Positions 24,320-32,034 of a DNA stretch of 64,000 nt are shown piece after piece; positions within the stretch are counted from its first letter, which is position 1; each line of letters opens with the position of its first letter. Location: assembly GCA_041396705.1 (NCBI GenBank), contig JAWKYB010000010.1, forward strand, positions 62,001 through 126,000. The letters run 5' to 3'. A model generated the notes under the pieces. That model was not told where the DNA came from, did not search any database, and saw only the letters and a list, made by a program, of their open reading frames with translations. This DNA comes from Alphaproteobacteria bacterium (lineage in GTDB: Bacteria; Pseudomonadota; Alphaproteobacteria; CALKHQ01). The position numbers were made by a program, and so were the translations under genes.

Positions 24320-26547
24320 CGGCGACGCAGCAGGGTGCCGACGGCCGCCCGGCGGACCTGATGGGCCTGTCGGCCGACGAGTACGACCAGATCGTCCGCC
24401 TGATCGGCCGCGCGCCGAACCACACCGAACTCGGCATCTTCTCCGTGATGTGGTCGGAGCACTGCTCCTACAAGTCGTCGCGCAAGTGGCTGGGCACGCT
24501 GCCGATCAGCGGCCCGCAGGTGATCCAGGGTCCGGGCGAGAACGCCGGCATCGTCGACATCGGCGACGGCCAGGCGGTCGCGTTCAAGATCGAGAGCCAC
24601 AACCACCCGTCGTTTATCGAGCCGGTACAGGGTGCGGCGACCGGTGTCGGCGGCATCCTGCGCGACGTGTTCACGATGGGCGCGCGCCCGATCGCGATCC
24701 TCGACGCGCTGCGCTTCGGCAGCCCGGACCACCCGCGTACCCGCCACCTGGTGTCGGGCGTGGTGCACGGCATCGGCTACTACGGCAACTGCATCGGCGT
24801 GCCGACCGTCGGCGGCGAATGCCAGTTCGACCCCAGCTACAACGGCAATATCCTGGTCAATGCCATGGCGGTCGGGCTGGTCGACAGCGACCGCATCTTC
24901 CGCGCCGCGGCCGCCGGCCTGGGCAACCCGATCGTCTATGTCGGCTCGAAGACCGGCCGCGACGGCATCCACGGCGCCACCATGGCGTCGGCGGAATTCG
25001 ATGACGACAGCATCGAGAACCGTCCGACGGTCCAGGTCGGCGACCCGTTCACCGAGAAGCTGCTGCTGGAGGCCTGCCTGGAGCTGATGGCGACCGACGC
25101 CATCGTCGCCATCCAGGACATGGGGGCGGCCGGCCTGACCTCCTCGACCGTCGAGATGGCGGCGAAGGGCGGTCTCGGCGTCGACATCGACCTCGACCGG
25201 GTGCCGACGCGCGAGCCGGGCATGACCGCCTATGAGCTGATGCTGTCGGAAAGCCAGGAGCGGATGCTGATCGTGCTGAAGCCCGGCCGTGAGGCCGAGG
25301 CGCAGGCGATCTTCGCCCGCTGGGAGCTGGATTTCGCGGTGATCGGCACGCTGACCGACACCGGCCGCCTGGTCCTGCGCAAGGACGGCGCGACGGCGGC
25401 CGACCTGCCGCTGCATCCGCTGGTCGAGGCGGCGCCAGTCTACGACCGCCCGTTCGTCGAGGCGGAGCCGCGGCCGCCGCTGGAGGTCGATGCCGCCGCC
25501 GACCTGCCGTTGGAGGAGGTGCTGCGCACGCTGGTCGGCAGCCCCGACCTCAGCAGCCGGCGCTGGATCTGGGAACAGTACGACCACATGGTGATGGGCG
25601 ACACCGTCGGCCGGCCCGGCGGCGATGCCGCGGTGGTGCGGGTGCACGGCACGGTCAAGGCGCTGGCACTGACCACCGACTGCAATCCGCACTATTGCGC
25701 CGGCGACCCCTATGGCGGGGCGATGCAGGCGGTGGCCGAGGCGTGGCGCAACCTGTGCGCGGTAGGGGCCCAGCCGCTGGCCGCGACCAACAACCTGAAC
25801 TTCGGCAATCCGCAGCGACCCGAGATCATGGGGCAGATCGTCGGCTGCATCCGCGGCATGGCCGAGGCGTGCCGGACGCTGGACTTCCCGATCGTGTCCG
25901 GCAACGTCTCGCTCTACAACGAAACCAATGGCGAGGCGATCCTGCCGACGCCGGTGATCGGCGGCGTCGGCCTGCTCGCCGACCTCCACCGCCGCGCCGA
26001 GATCGCGCTGCGGCGGCCCAGCCAGTCGCTGCTGCTGGTCGGCGGCGACCTCGACGCGCCCGGCTGGCTCGGCCAGTCGCTGTTCGCGCGGCTGGTGCTG
26101 AAGCGAGACGGCAACCGGCCGCCGCCGGTCAATCTGATGTCCGAGCGGCGCGCCGGCACGCTGGTCCGCCGGCTGATCGGCGAAGGCATGGTCGGCGCCA
26201 GCCACGACGTGTCCGACGGCGGCGTGCTGGTCGCCGTGGTGGAGATGATGCTGGCGGGCGGGCAGGGCGCCTCGCTGAACACCCCCGGCCACATCGGCAG
26301 CGGTCGCGCGGCGACCAATGCCTGGCTGTTCGGCGAGGACCAGGGCCGCTATGTGATCGCCACCGATTCGCCGGGCCTGGTGCAGGAGCAGGCGGCGGCC
26401 GCCGGCGTCGCGGCCCAGGTCATCGGCATCAGCGGCGGCGACCGTTTGACTGTGGATGGGCGTGCGATTATCTCCACGGCTGAGCTGCGCGTGCTGAACG
26501 AATTGTGGCTGCCGCGCTACATGGGCACCGCCCAGCAGGGCGGCTGA
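24316..26547 (+). CDS. purL: Phosphoribosylformylglycinamidine synthase subunit PurL
   Basis: A 743-residue synthetase subunit that turns FGAR to FGAM with ATP and ammonia from PurQ. Small-type PurL architecture: FSVMWSEHCSYKSSRKWL with the catalytic His49, AFKIESHNHPSFIEP, VGGECQFDPSYNGN, and the second half with NNLNFGNP and ASHDVSDGGVLVAV. Start and length match other small PurL proteins. bolA follows after 26 bases, as in many alphaproteobacteria. Confidence 0.98.
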   Translation: MTATQQGADGRPADLMGLSADEYDQIVRLIGRAPNHTELGIFSVMWSEHCSYKSSRKWLGTLPISGPQVIQGPGENAGIVDIGDGQAVAFKIESHNHPSFIEPVQGAATGVGGILRDVFTMGARPIAILDALRFGSPDHPRTRHLVSGVVHGIGYYGNCIGVPTVGGECQFDPSYNGNILVNAMAVGLVDSDRIFRAAAAGLGNPIVYVGSKTGRDGIHGATMASAEFDDDSIENRPTVQVGDPFTEKLLLEACLELMATDAIVAIQDMGAAGLTSSTVEMAAKGGLGVDIDLDRVPTREPGMTAYELMLSESQERMLIVLKPGREAEAQAIFARWELDFAVIGTLTDTGRLVLRKDGATAADLPLHPLVEAAPVYDRPFVEAEPRPPLEVDAAADLPLEEVLRTLVGSPDLSSRRWIWEQYDHMVMGDTVGRPGGDAAVVRVHGTVKALALTTDCNPHYCAGDPYGGAMQAVAEAWRNLCAVGAQPLAATNNLNFGNPQRPEIMGQIVGCIRGMAEACRTLDFPIVSGNVSLYNETNGEAILPTPVIGGVGLLADLHRRAEIALRRPSQSLLLVGGDLDAPGWLGQSLFARLVLKRDGNRPPPVNLMSERRAGTLVRRLIGEGMVGASHDVSDGGVLVAVVEMMLAGGQGASLNTPGHIGSGRAATNAWLFGEDQGRYVIATDSPGLVQEQAAAAGVAAQVIGISGGDRLTVDGRAIISTAELRVLNELWLPRYMGTAQQGG

Positions 26548-26573
26548 CGGCAACCGGCGAGGAGGCTGGCGCC

Positions 26574-26807
26574 ATGGCGATGGCCGCGGACGAGATCGAG
26601 CGCCTGATCAAGGAGGCCCTGCCGGACGCGCAGGTCCACATCACCGACCTGGCCGGCGATGGCGACCACTATGCGGCGCACGTGGTCTCGGCCGCCTTTG
26701 CCGGCAAGTCGCGCGTGCAGCAGCATCAGATGGTCTACGGTGCGCTGAAGGGCGAGATGGGCGGCCAGCTGCATGCGCTCGCGCTGAAGACCGAGGCACC
26801 GGAGTGA
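26574..26807 (+). CDS. bolA: BolA/IbaG family protein
   Basis: A 77-residue BolA-like protein: AADEIERLIKEALPDAQVHI, HYAAHVVSAAFAGKSRVQQH (the conserved RVxxHQ helix) and YGALKGEMGGQLHALALKT. BolA proteins pair with monothiol CGFS glutaredoxins to carry 2Fe-2S clusters; the partner gene lies 34 bases downstream. His residues of the HYAAHVV strand and HQMVY turn are candidate cluster ligands. The ATG at 26574 follows GAGGAGG. Confidence 0.95.
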   Translation: MAMAADEIERLIKEALPDAQVHITDLAGDGDHYAAHVVSAAFAGKSRVQQHQMVYGALKGEMGGQLHALALKTEAPE

Positions 26808-26841
26808 CGCCGCCGGCGGCGGCAATGGAGAGGAATCGACC

Positions 26842-27183
26842 GTGACCGAGAACCAGGTTTTCGACCGCATCCGCGGCGAGATCGACGCCAACGACGTGGT
26901 GCTGTTCATGAAGGGCTCGCCGATGTTCCCGCAGTGCGGGTTCTCGGCCGCCGTCGTGCACGTGCTCAACGAGATGGGTATCGCCTTCAAGGGCATCGAC
27001 GTGCTGACCGACCCGGCGATCCGCCAGGGGATCAAGGACTTTTCCAGCTGGCCGACCATCCCGCAGCTCTACGTCAAGGGCGAGTTCGTCGGCGGCTGCG
27101 ACATTGTGCGCGAGATGGCGCAGTCCGGCGAGCTGGCGACGGTGTTCTCGTCCAACGGCATCGCAGCCCAGCCGGCTGCCTGA
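26842..27183 (+). CDS. grxD: Monothiol glutaredoxin Grx4 family (CGFS)
   Basis: A 113-residue monothiol glutaredoxin with the active site Cys32-Gly-Phe-Ser35, the MKGSPMFPQ lead-in, the cis-Pro segment SSWPTIPQLYVKGEFVGGCD and a short C-terminal tail. It binds and transfers 2Fe-2S clusters with BolA and glutathione. GTG at 26842 behind GGAGAGGA is the start, because family similarity starts immediately (TENQVFDRIR). Confidence 0.96.
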   Translation: MTENQVFDRIRGEIDANDVVLFMKGSPMFPQCGFSAAVVHVLNEMGIAFKGIDVLTDPAIRQGIKDFSSWPTIPQLYVKGEFVGGCDIVREMAQSGELATVFSSNGIAAQPAA

Positions 27184-27347
27184 ATCCGCCGCGCGAGTTT
27201 GGCGCCCGAATCTGCCGCCCGGGCCGACCGGCGGCGAGGTCGGCCATGCGATGCAATGCCGCGTGCGCTTGAGCGCAGCGCGGCGCCGCGTTCAAATGGC
27301 GGCAGCGAGGCCGCCCGTCGGGCGTCCGTTTGGGGGAGGGTAGCGCC

Positions 27348-27764
27348 ATGGCGGCGTTCGCGTTGGATCACGTCAACCTGCAGACGGCCCGGACCGACCA
27401 GATGGTCGCGTTCTATCGCGACATCGTCGGTCTCGAGCTTGGCGCGCGGCCGGATTTCGACGTGCCGGGCGCCTGGCTCTATCTCGGCGACTTGGCGGCG
27501 GTGCATCTGGTGACGCTGCGGGCCGGCCTGCAGCCGAAGGAGCCGCAGATCGAGCATTTCGCCTTTCGCTGTCGCGGCCTGAAGCGGTTCACGGCGCTGT
27601 GTCGCGAGAAGCGGGTGCCGTACTATGTCGCGATCGTGCCCGGGCTCGACATCCGCCAGGTGAACGTGTTCGACCCCGACGGCAACAAGGTCGAGATGCA
27701 GTTCGAGGCGACGGACGACCCGGACACCGACCTGAGCCCGCACCTGATGCAAGCGCCGGCCTGA
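27348..27764 (+). CDS. VOC family protein, paralogue 1 of a tandem pair
   Basis: A 138-residue VOC protein: FALDHVNLQTARTDQMVAFY with the first ligand His, a middle metal-ligand region EHFAFRCRGLKRF, and the C-terminal NVFDPDGNKVEMQFEATDDP. The last Glu (KVEMQF) is the usual final ligand. The DPDTDLSP..MQAP tail is shared with the next gene, showing duplication. ATG at 27348 follows GGGGGAGGG. Substrate unknown; glyoxalase or ring-cleavage chemistry is possible. Confidence 0.87.
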   Translation: MAAFALDHVNLQTARTDQMVAFYRDIVGLELGARPDFDVPGAWLYLGDLAAVHLVTLRAGLQPKEPQIEHFAFRCRGLKRFTALCREKRVPYYVAIVPGLDIRQVNVFDPDGNKVEMQFEATDDPDTDLSPHLMQAPA

Positions 27765-27855
27765 ACCGGCGCCGGACCGGTTCGCGTCGGTCTTGAGCGC
27801 GCGGCCGCGGTCGGCTGTAATGCCCGCCAGCGAAAAGGGCAGATGAGGAGGGGAG

Positions 27856-28272
27856 ATGACCGCCCAGGTGCTCGACCACGTCAACCTGCAGACGATGCGG
27901 CTGGCGGAGATGACCGCCTTCTACCGCGACATCATCGGCCTCGAGGACGGCGATCGCCCGCCCTTCTCCTTCGGCGGCGCCTGGCTGTGGTGCGGCGGGC
28001 GCGCCGCGGTGCACCTGGTCGAGATCGAGCAGCCGATCGATCCGCGCGATCCGAAGATCGAACACTTCGCTTTCCGCTGCGAAGGGCTGAAGCAGTTCAC
28101 CGAGCGGTGCCGGGATCACCGCGTGCCTTACTATGTTCGGGTCGTGCCGTTGCTGAACATTCGCCAGGTCAACGTCTTCGATCCCGACGGCAACAAGGTC
28201 GAGATGCAGTTCGCCGATAGCGACGATCCTGACACCGACCTGAGCCCGTTCATGATGCAGGCGCCGTCCTGA
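27856..28272 (+). CDS. VOC family protein, paralogue 2 of a tandem pair
   Basis: A 138-residue paralogue of the preceding gene, aligned end to end: LDHVNLQTMRLAEMTAFYRD, EHFAFRCEGLKQFTERC, RVPYYVRVVPLLNIRQVNVF and the tail DDPDTDLSPFMMQAPS. The metal-ligand positions (His, His/Glu, Glu) are kept in both, so both should be active. The middle part has diverged most (PFSFGGAWLWCGG against DFDVPGAWLYLGD), which suggests a different substrate or partner. GAGGGGAG precedes the ATG. Confidence 0.87.
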   Translation: MTAQVLDHVNLQTMRLAEMTAFYRDIIGLEDGDRPPFSFGGAWLWCGGRAAVHLVEIEQPIDPRDPKIEHFAFRCEGLKQFTERCRDHRVPYYVRVVPLLNIRQVNVFDPDGNKVEMQFADSDDPDTDLSPFMMQAPS

Positions 28273-28300
28273 ACGTCCGGCGGCGCCGGCTGCAAATGGA

Positions 28301-28327
28301 AAGGGCGGCCCCGCGGCCGCCCTTTTT
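28301..28327. terminator. Bidirectional intrinsic terminator between the VOC pair and rpsD
   Basis: GGGCGGCC and GGCCGCCC form the stem, with T5 after it on the plus strand and AAA before it. It can end the VOC transcript and, with the complementary T-run on the minus strand, the convergent rpsD transcript. Confidence 0.85.
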
Positions 28328-28348
28328 GCCGTTCCGATCCGTGCGCGG

Positions 28349-28969
28349 TCAGCGCGAATAGAATTCGATCACCAGGTTCGGTTCCATGTGCACCGGATAG
28401 GGCACGTCCTGGTTTGCGAAGGACGGCGGGCGCAGGAAGGTGCAGGTCAGCTTGTCGAAATTGACGCTGAGATAGTCCGGCACGTCGCGCTCGGTCGACG
28501 CGATCGCCTCCAGCACCAGCGGCAGCTCGCGCGACTTCTGCTTGATCTCGATCACGTCGCCGTCGCGCACCATGTAGGAGGCGATGTTGACGCGCTTGCC
28601 GTTGACCCGGATGTGGCCGTGGTTGACGAACTGACGGGCGGCGAACACGGTCGGCACGAACTTGGCGCGATAGACCACCGCGTCCAGGCGGCGTTCCAGC
28701 AGCTCGATCAGGTTCTCGCCGGTGTCGCCCTTGCGGCGGGTCGCGTTCTCGTAGTAGCGCCGGAACTGCTTCTCGCCGATGCTGCCGTAATAGCCCTTCA
28801 GCCGCTGCTTCGCCATCAGCTGCAGGCCGAAGTCGGACGGCTTGCGCCGGCGCTGGCCATGCTGGCCGGGGCCGTATTCGCGGCGGTTGAACGGGCTCTT
28901 CGGGCGGCCCCACAGGTTGCAGCGCAACCGGCGGTTGATCTTGTATTTGGCGGCGACGCGCTTGCTCAT
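28349..28969 (-). CDS. rpsD: 30S ribosomal protein S4
   Basis: A 206-residue S4, a primary 16S rRNA-binding protein that helps set decoding accuracy. It has the basic start SKRVAAKYKINRRLRCNLWG, GQHGQRRRKPSDFGLQLMAKQ, and the S4 RNA-binding domain RLDAVVYRAKFVPTVFAARQ with VNHGHIRVNGKRVNIASYMV. Length and start are normal for alphaproteobacteria. The gene is single, not in a ribosomal operon, and has its own strong promoter. Confidence 0.98.
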   Translation of the reverse strand: MSKRVAAKYKINRRLRCNLWGRPKSPFNRREYGPGQHGQRRRKPSDFGLQLMAKQRLKGYYGSIGEKQFRRYYENATRRKGDTGENLIELLERRLDAVVYRAKFVPTVFAARQFVNHGHIRVNGKRVNIASYMVRDGDVIEIKQKSRELPLVLEAIASTERDVPDYLSVNFDKLTCTFLRPPSFANQDVPYPVHMEPNLVIEFYSR

Positions 28970-29132
28970 GCGTCCGTGCTCCCGTTTTTGGGCCGCGTGT
29001 CGCGGCTGCGGTGTTCGCGCTCGTGTACCGGATAGCCTGCTCGCCGGAATGGCCGCCGATGGTGGCCGGGCCCGAAAGCAAGCGGGGCGCGGCCCGTTTC
29101 CAGCCGCGCCCGCATGTCCAGCAATGGCGCGG

Positions 29133-29160
29133 GTTATACAGACTTCATCGGCAATGTCAA
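29133..29160 (-). promoter_or_regulatory. Strong rpsD promoter
   Basis: On the minus strand a perfect TTGACA (29155-29160), a 16-base spacer and TATAAC (29133-29138). Transcription would start near 29126, giving a leader of about 155 bases before the ATG at 28969, long enough for S4 autoregulation, though I cannot fold it reliably here. Confidence 0.8.
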
Positions 29161-29199
29161 ACCGTGCGCGACCGGGGCGCCGGGCTGCCGCGGCATTGC

Positions 29200-29217
29200 A
29201 CGCATTACTACATGCGT
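29200..29217. repeat. Short inverted repeat upstream of the sensor kinase
   Basis: ACGCAT-TACTAC-ATGCGT: perfect 6-bp arms with a 6-base centre, 69 bases before the kinase ATG and upstream of the rpsD -35. Size and spacing fit a dimeric regulator site. Confidence 0.4.
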
Positions 29218-29285
29218 TAATCGGTGTTTAAAGCCGGTGACCTAGCCTCAGCGGCGCAATGCTCGAAGCAGGTCGGTGGCGTTTG

Positions 29286-31250
29286 ATGCAATTCGGCATC
29301 ACCAGCAAATTCGTCATGACGATCGCGACGACGATGGCGTGCGCCCTGGCCGCCGGCGTTGTGGCAATGACGTTGCTGTTCGGCCTGGGCGGCGCGTTCA
29401 GCGACCTTGCCGGCAAAACCCTGCCCGTGCTGTCCACCGCCGGCGCGCTCGCCCGCGCCGCCAACGACCTGGCCGTCGCCGCGCCGGCACTGGCGACGTC
29501 GCGTTCGAGCGTGGAACTGGCGGCGAACCGCGACAGCACACTGGAGCGGCGGCGCGACCTGCTGCAGGTCCTTGATGAGCTCGAGGGCGCGCTGGCCGGC
29601 ACCGCACTGTCGGATGCGCCGCTGCAGCGGGTGCGGGCCACGGGCAACGCCTTGCTGGCCAACATCGAGGCGCTGGACGAGGCGGCCGGGCGCCACATCG
29701 CCGCGCAGTTCCAGTTCGATCTTCTGGTGGCGCGGGCCAACGAGGCGCACAAGGCGCTTTCGCTGCCCGCCTTCTCGGATTCCGCCGGCGTCCTGGAGGC
29801 GATGTCGACGATCCCGTCGCTGCGGCCGCCGGCGCGGCAGTGGCGTTACGAGGCGGCGGACCTGATCTGGGAGGCGGTGACGGCGACGGCGCTGGCGGAC
29901 CATGCGATCGGGCAGGCGCAGATCGAATCGCTGCGCGCGCGCTGGCAGGCGTTGTCGGCCCGGTTCACCCGGCTCACGCCCGATATCCAGGCGGCGCTGT
30001 CCGGCATACACGCCACCGTCGACCAGCTGCTGGTCCCGGACAGCGGCGTTCTCGGCCGCGCCGTCGACCTGGCCGATGCGGAACGCGAGGTGGAGACGCG
30101 GCTGGCCGACAACCGCCGGGCGGCCACCGCGCTGGTGTCCGCGACCGTGACGCTGTTCAACGGCATCAGCACCGTGACCGACCGTCAGCGCGAGGCGATC
30201 CTGGAGAATGTCAGTGCCGGGCAGTTGACGCTGGCGGCGATCATGGCGATCAGCGTCGGGGCCGGCTTCCTCGGCGTCGTGCTGTTCCGGCAACGGGTGC
30301 TGGACCGGATCAAGCGCCTGCAGGTCGCCATGCGCCGCGGCGTCAACGGCGAATTCGTCAAGGTCGACGACGCCGACCGCGACGAGATCGCCCAGATGGC
30401 GCGCGCGCACGGCTATTTCATCGACGCCATCGCGGCGCGCGAGTCCCGGCTGAAGCGCGAGCGCGACATCCAGCGCCAGCTGGCGGCGGAGGCGGAGGCG
30501 GCCAGCCGCGCCAAGTCGATGTTTCTGGCCAACATGAGCCACGAGCTGCGCACCCCGCTGAACGCCATCATCGGCTTTTCCGACCTGCTGTGCTCGGCGC
30601 CGGCGGATCCGGCCCGGGTCAAGGAATACTCCGCCGACATCAATTCCAGCGGGCGCCACCTGTTGTCGGTGATCAACGACGTGCTCGAATTCTCGAAGAT
30701 CGAGGCGGGCCGGGCGGAACTCTCGATCGAGGCGACGTCGCTGGCCGAGGCGGTCGGCGCCGCGCACCGCTTCGTCAGGCTTGCCGCGCAGGAGCGCGCG
30801 ATCGCCATCGCGGTCGAACTGGTCGGGCCGTCGGTGATCCAGGCCGACCCGGTCGCGCTGCGCCAGGTGTTCGCCAATCTGTTGTCGAACGCGGCGAAGT
30901 TCGCCCGGGCGGACACCACCATCAACGTGGTCGGCAAGCCGAGCGAGTCCGGCGACAGCTATCGGATCTCGGTGATCGACCAGGGCGTCGGCATCTCGGC
31001 CGACCAGCTCGACAAGGTGCTGCAGCCGTTCCACCAGGAGCGTTCGTCCTATACCCGGGGCCGCGGCGGCACCGGCCTGGGCCTCGCCATCACCCGCTCG
31101 CTGGTCGAGCTGCACGGCGGCACCCTGCGCATCCAGAGCGAGAAGGGGGTCGGCACCACCGTGATCGTCAGCCTGCCCTATGCCGGGCCGGGCGGGGCCG
31201 CGGCCGGCGAGCCGGCCGACGGTGCCGGTGGGACGTCGGCGGCCGCCTGA
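29286..31250 (+). CDS. Orphan membrane sensor histidine kinase
   Basis: A 654-residue kinase. A first transmembrane helix (residues about 11-33), a periplasmic sensor part of roughly 270 mainly helical residues, a second helix (AAIMAISVGAGFLGVVLF), a HAMP-like linker, then HisKA with His419 in FLANMSHELRTPLNAIIG and HATPase_c with NLLSNAAKFA, DQGVGIS and GTGLGLAITRS. There is no receiver domain, and no response regulator next to it; rpsD and trmJ flank it. The periplasmic part resembles four-helix ligand-binding sensors but no specific family. ATG at 29286 follows a weak site; an ATG nine codons upstream is possible. Confidence 0.88.
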   Translation: MQFGITSKFVMTIATTMACALAAGVVAMTLLFGLGGAFSDLAGKTLPVLSTAGALARAANDLAVAAPALATSRSSVELAANRDSTLERRRDLLQVLDELEGALAGTALSDAPLQRVRATGNALLANIEALDEAAGRHIAAQFQFDLLVARANEAHKALSLPAFSDSAGVLEAMSTIPSLRPPARQWRYEAADLIWEAVTATALADHAIGQAQIESLRARWQALSARFTRLTPDIQAALSGIHATVDQLLVPDSGVLGRAVDLADAEREVETRLADNRRAATALVSATVTLFNGISTVTDRQREAILENVSAGQLTLAAIMAISVGAGFLGVVLFRQRVLDRIKRLQVAMRRGVNGEFVKVDDADRDEIAQMARAHGYFIDAIAARESRLKRERDIQRQLAAEAEAASRAKSMFLANMSHELRTPLNAIIGFSDLLCSAPADPARVKEYSADINSSGRHLLSVINDVLEFSKIEAGRAELSIEATSLAEAVGAAHRFVRLAAQERAIAIAVELVGPSVIQADPVALRQVFANLLSNAAKFARADTTINVVGKPSESGDSYRISVIDQGVGISADQLDKVLQPFHQERSSYTRGRGGTGLGLAITRSLVELHGGTLRIQSEKGVGTTVIVSLPYAGPGGAAAGEPADGAGGTSAAA

Positions 31251-31259
31251 GCCCGCGGC

Positions 31260-32027
31260 TCAGCCGTCGGCGGCGGGGCCGCGCATCAGCGACACGATCA
31301 CGCCGTGCAGGGTCTTCAGCTCCTGCTCGGTCAGCTCGGCGCGCTGGAACAGGTTGCGCAGGTTGCGGACCATGGTCGGCCGCTTGTCGGCCAGCCGCAG
31401 GAACCCGGTGCTGTCCAGCGCCGCCTCCAGCCGCTCGAAGAAGTTGACGAGGTCGGCCTTCGACGCCGGCGGCGAGCCCTTGTCCTCGAAGGCGAGGGAC
31501 GGCGTCGCATCGTCGGTCAGGTACCACTCGTAGCCGACCAGCAGCACCGACTGGCCGAGGTTCAACGAGGAGAAGGCGGGGTTCAGCGGCACGGTGAGGA
31601 TCGCGTCGGCCAGCGCCACGTCGTCGTTGGTCATGCCCGAGCGCTCGGCCCCGAACAGCAGGCCGGTGCGCTGGCCCGCGCCGAACCGACAGCGCAGCTC
31701 CAGCGCGCCCTGGCGGGCGGTATAGATCGGCTTGCTCATGAAGCGGTGGCGCGCCGTCGTCGCCAGCACATAGTTGAGGTCGGCGATCGCCGCGGCGGTG
31801 CTGTCGTGAATGGTGGCGTCGACGTGGCCGTCGAGCGCGCCCGACGCCATCGCCTGCGCCTTCGGGTTCGGCCAGCCGTCGCGCGGGTTGACCAGCCGCA
31901 GGTCGGTCAGTCCGCAGTTCAGCATCGCCCGCGCGGCAGCGCCGATGTTCTCGCCGAGCTGGGGCTCGATCAGGATGACGGCGGGCCCGCCGAGCTTGGG
32001 CGCCTGGGTCGAATCCGTGCCGGCCAC
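31260..32027 (-). CDS. trmJ: tRNA (cytidine/uridine-2'-O)-methyltransferase TrmJ
   Basis: A 255-residue SPOUT-fold methyltransferase: VILIEPQLGENIGAAARAM (motif 1), LVNPRDGWPNPKAQAMASGA, LLFGAERSGMTNDDVALAD and VPLNPAFSSLNLGQSVLL form the knotted SAM site. TrmJ methylates the ribose at position 32 of several tRNAs. A C-terminal extension (about 70 residues) is typical of TrmJ over shorter TrmL. It converges on the kinase gene 10 bases away and sits 7 bases after cimA on the same strand. Confidence 0.9.
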   Translation of the reverse strand: MAGTDSTQAPKLGGPAVILIEPQLGENIGAAARAMLNCGLTDLRLVNPRDGWPNPKAQAMASGALDGHVDATIHDSTAAAIADLNYVLATTARHRFMSKPIYTARQGALELRCRFGAGQRTGLLFGAERSGMTNDDVALADAILTVPLNPAFSSLNLGQSVLLVGYEWYLTDDATPSLAFEDKGSPPASKADLVNFFERLEAALDSTGFLRLADKRPTMVRNLRNLFQRAELTEQELKTLHGVIVSLMRGPAADG

Positions 32028-32034
32028 GTCCGCG

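Larger units (their letters stand above)
28970..29285. other. Divergent intergenic region between rpsD and the sensor kinase
   Basis: The 316 bases hold the rpsD promoter (29133-29160 minus), a GC-rich rpsD leader of about 155 bases, and an AT-richer stretch at 29190-29235 with an inverted repeat before the kinase gene. No further gene is visible. Confidence 0.7.

Noticed and set aside
24127..26553. Long minus-strand open frame (about 808 codons) opposite purL
   Set aside because: It exactly mirrors purL, is rich in Arg/His/Gln and lacks any domain; a known artefact of high GC and biased codon use.
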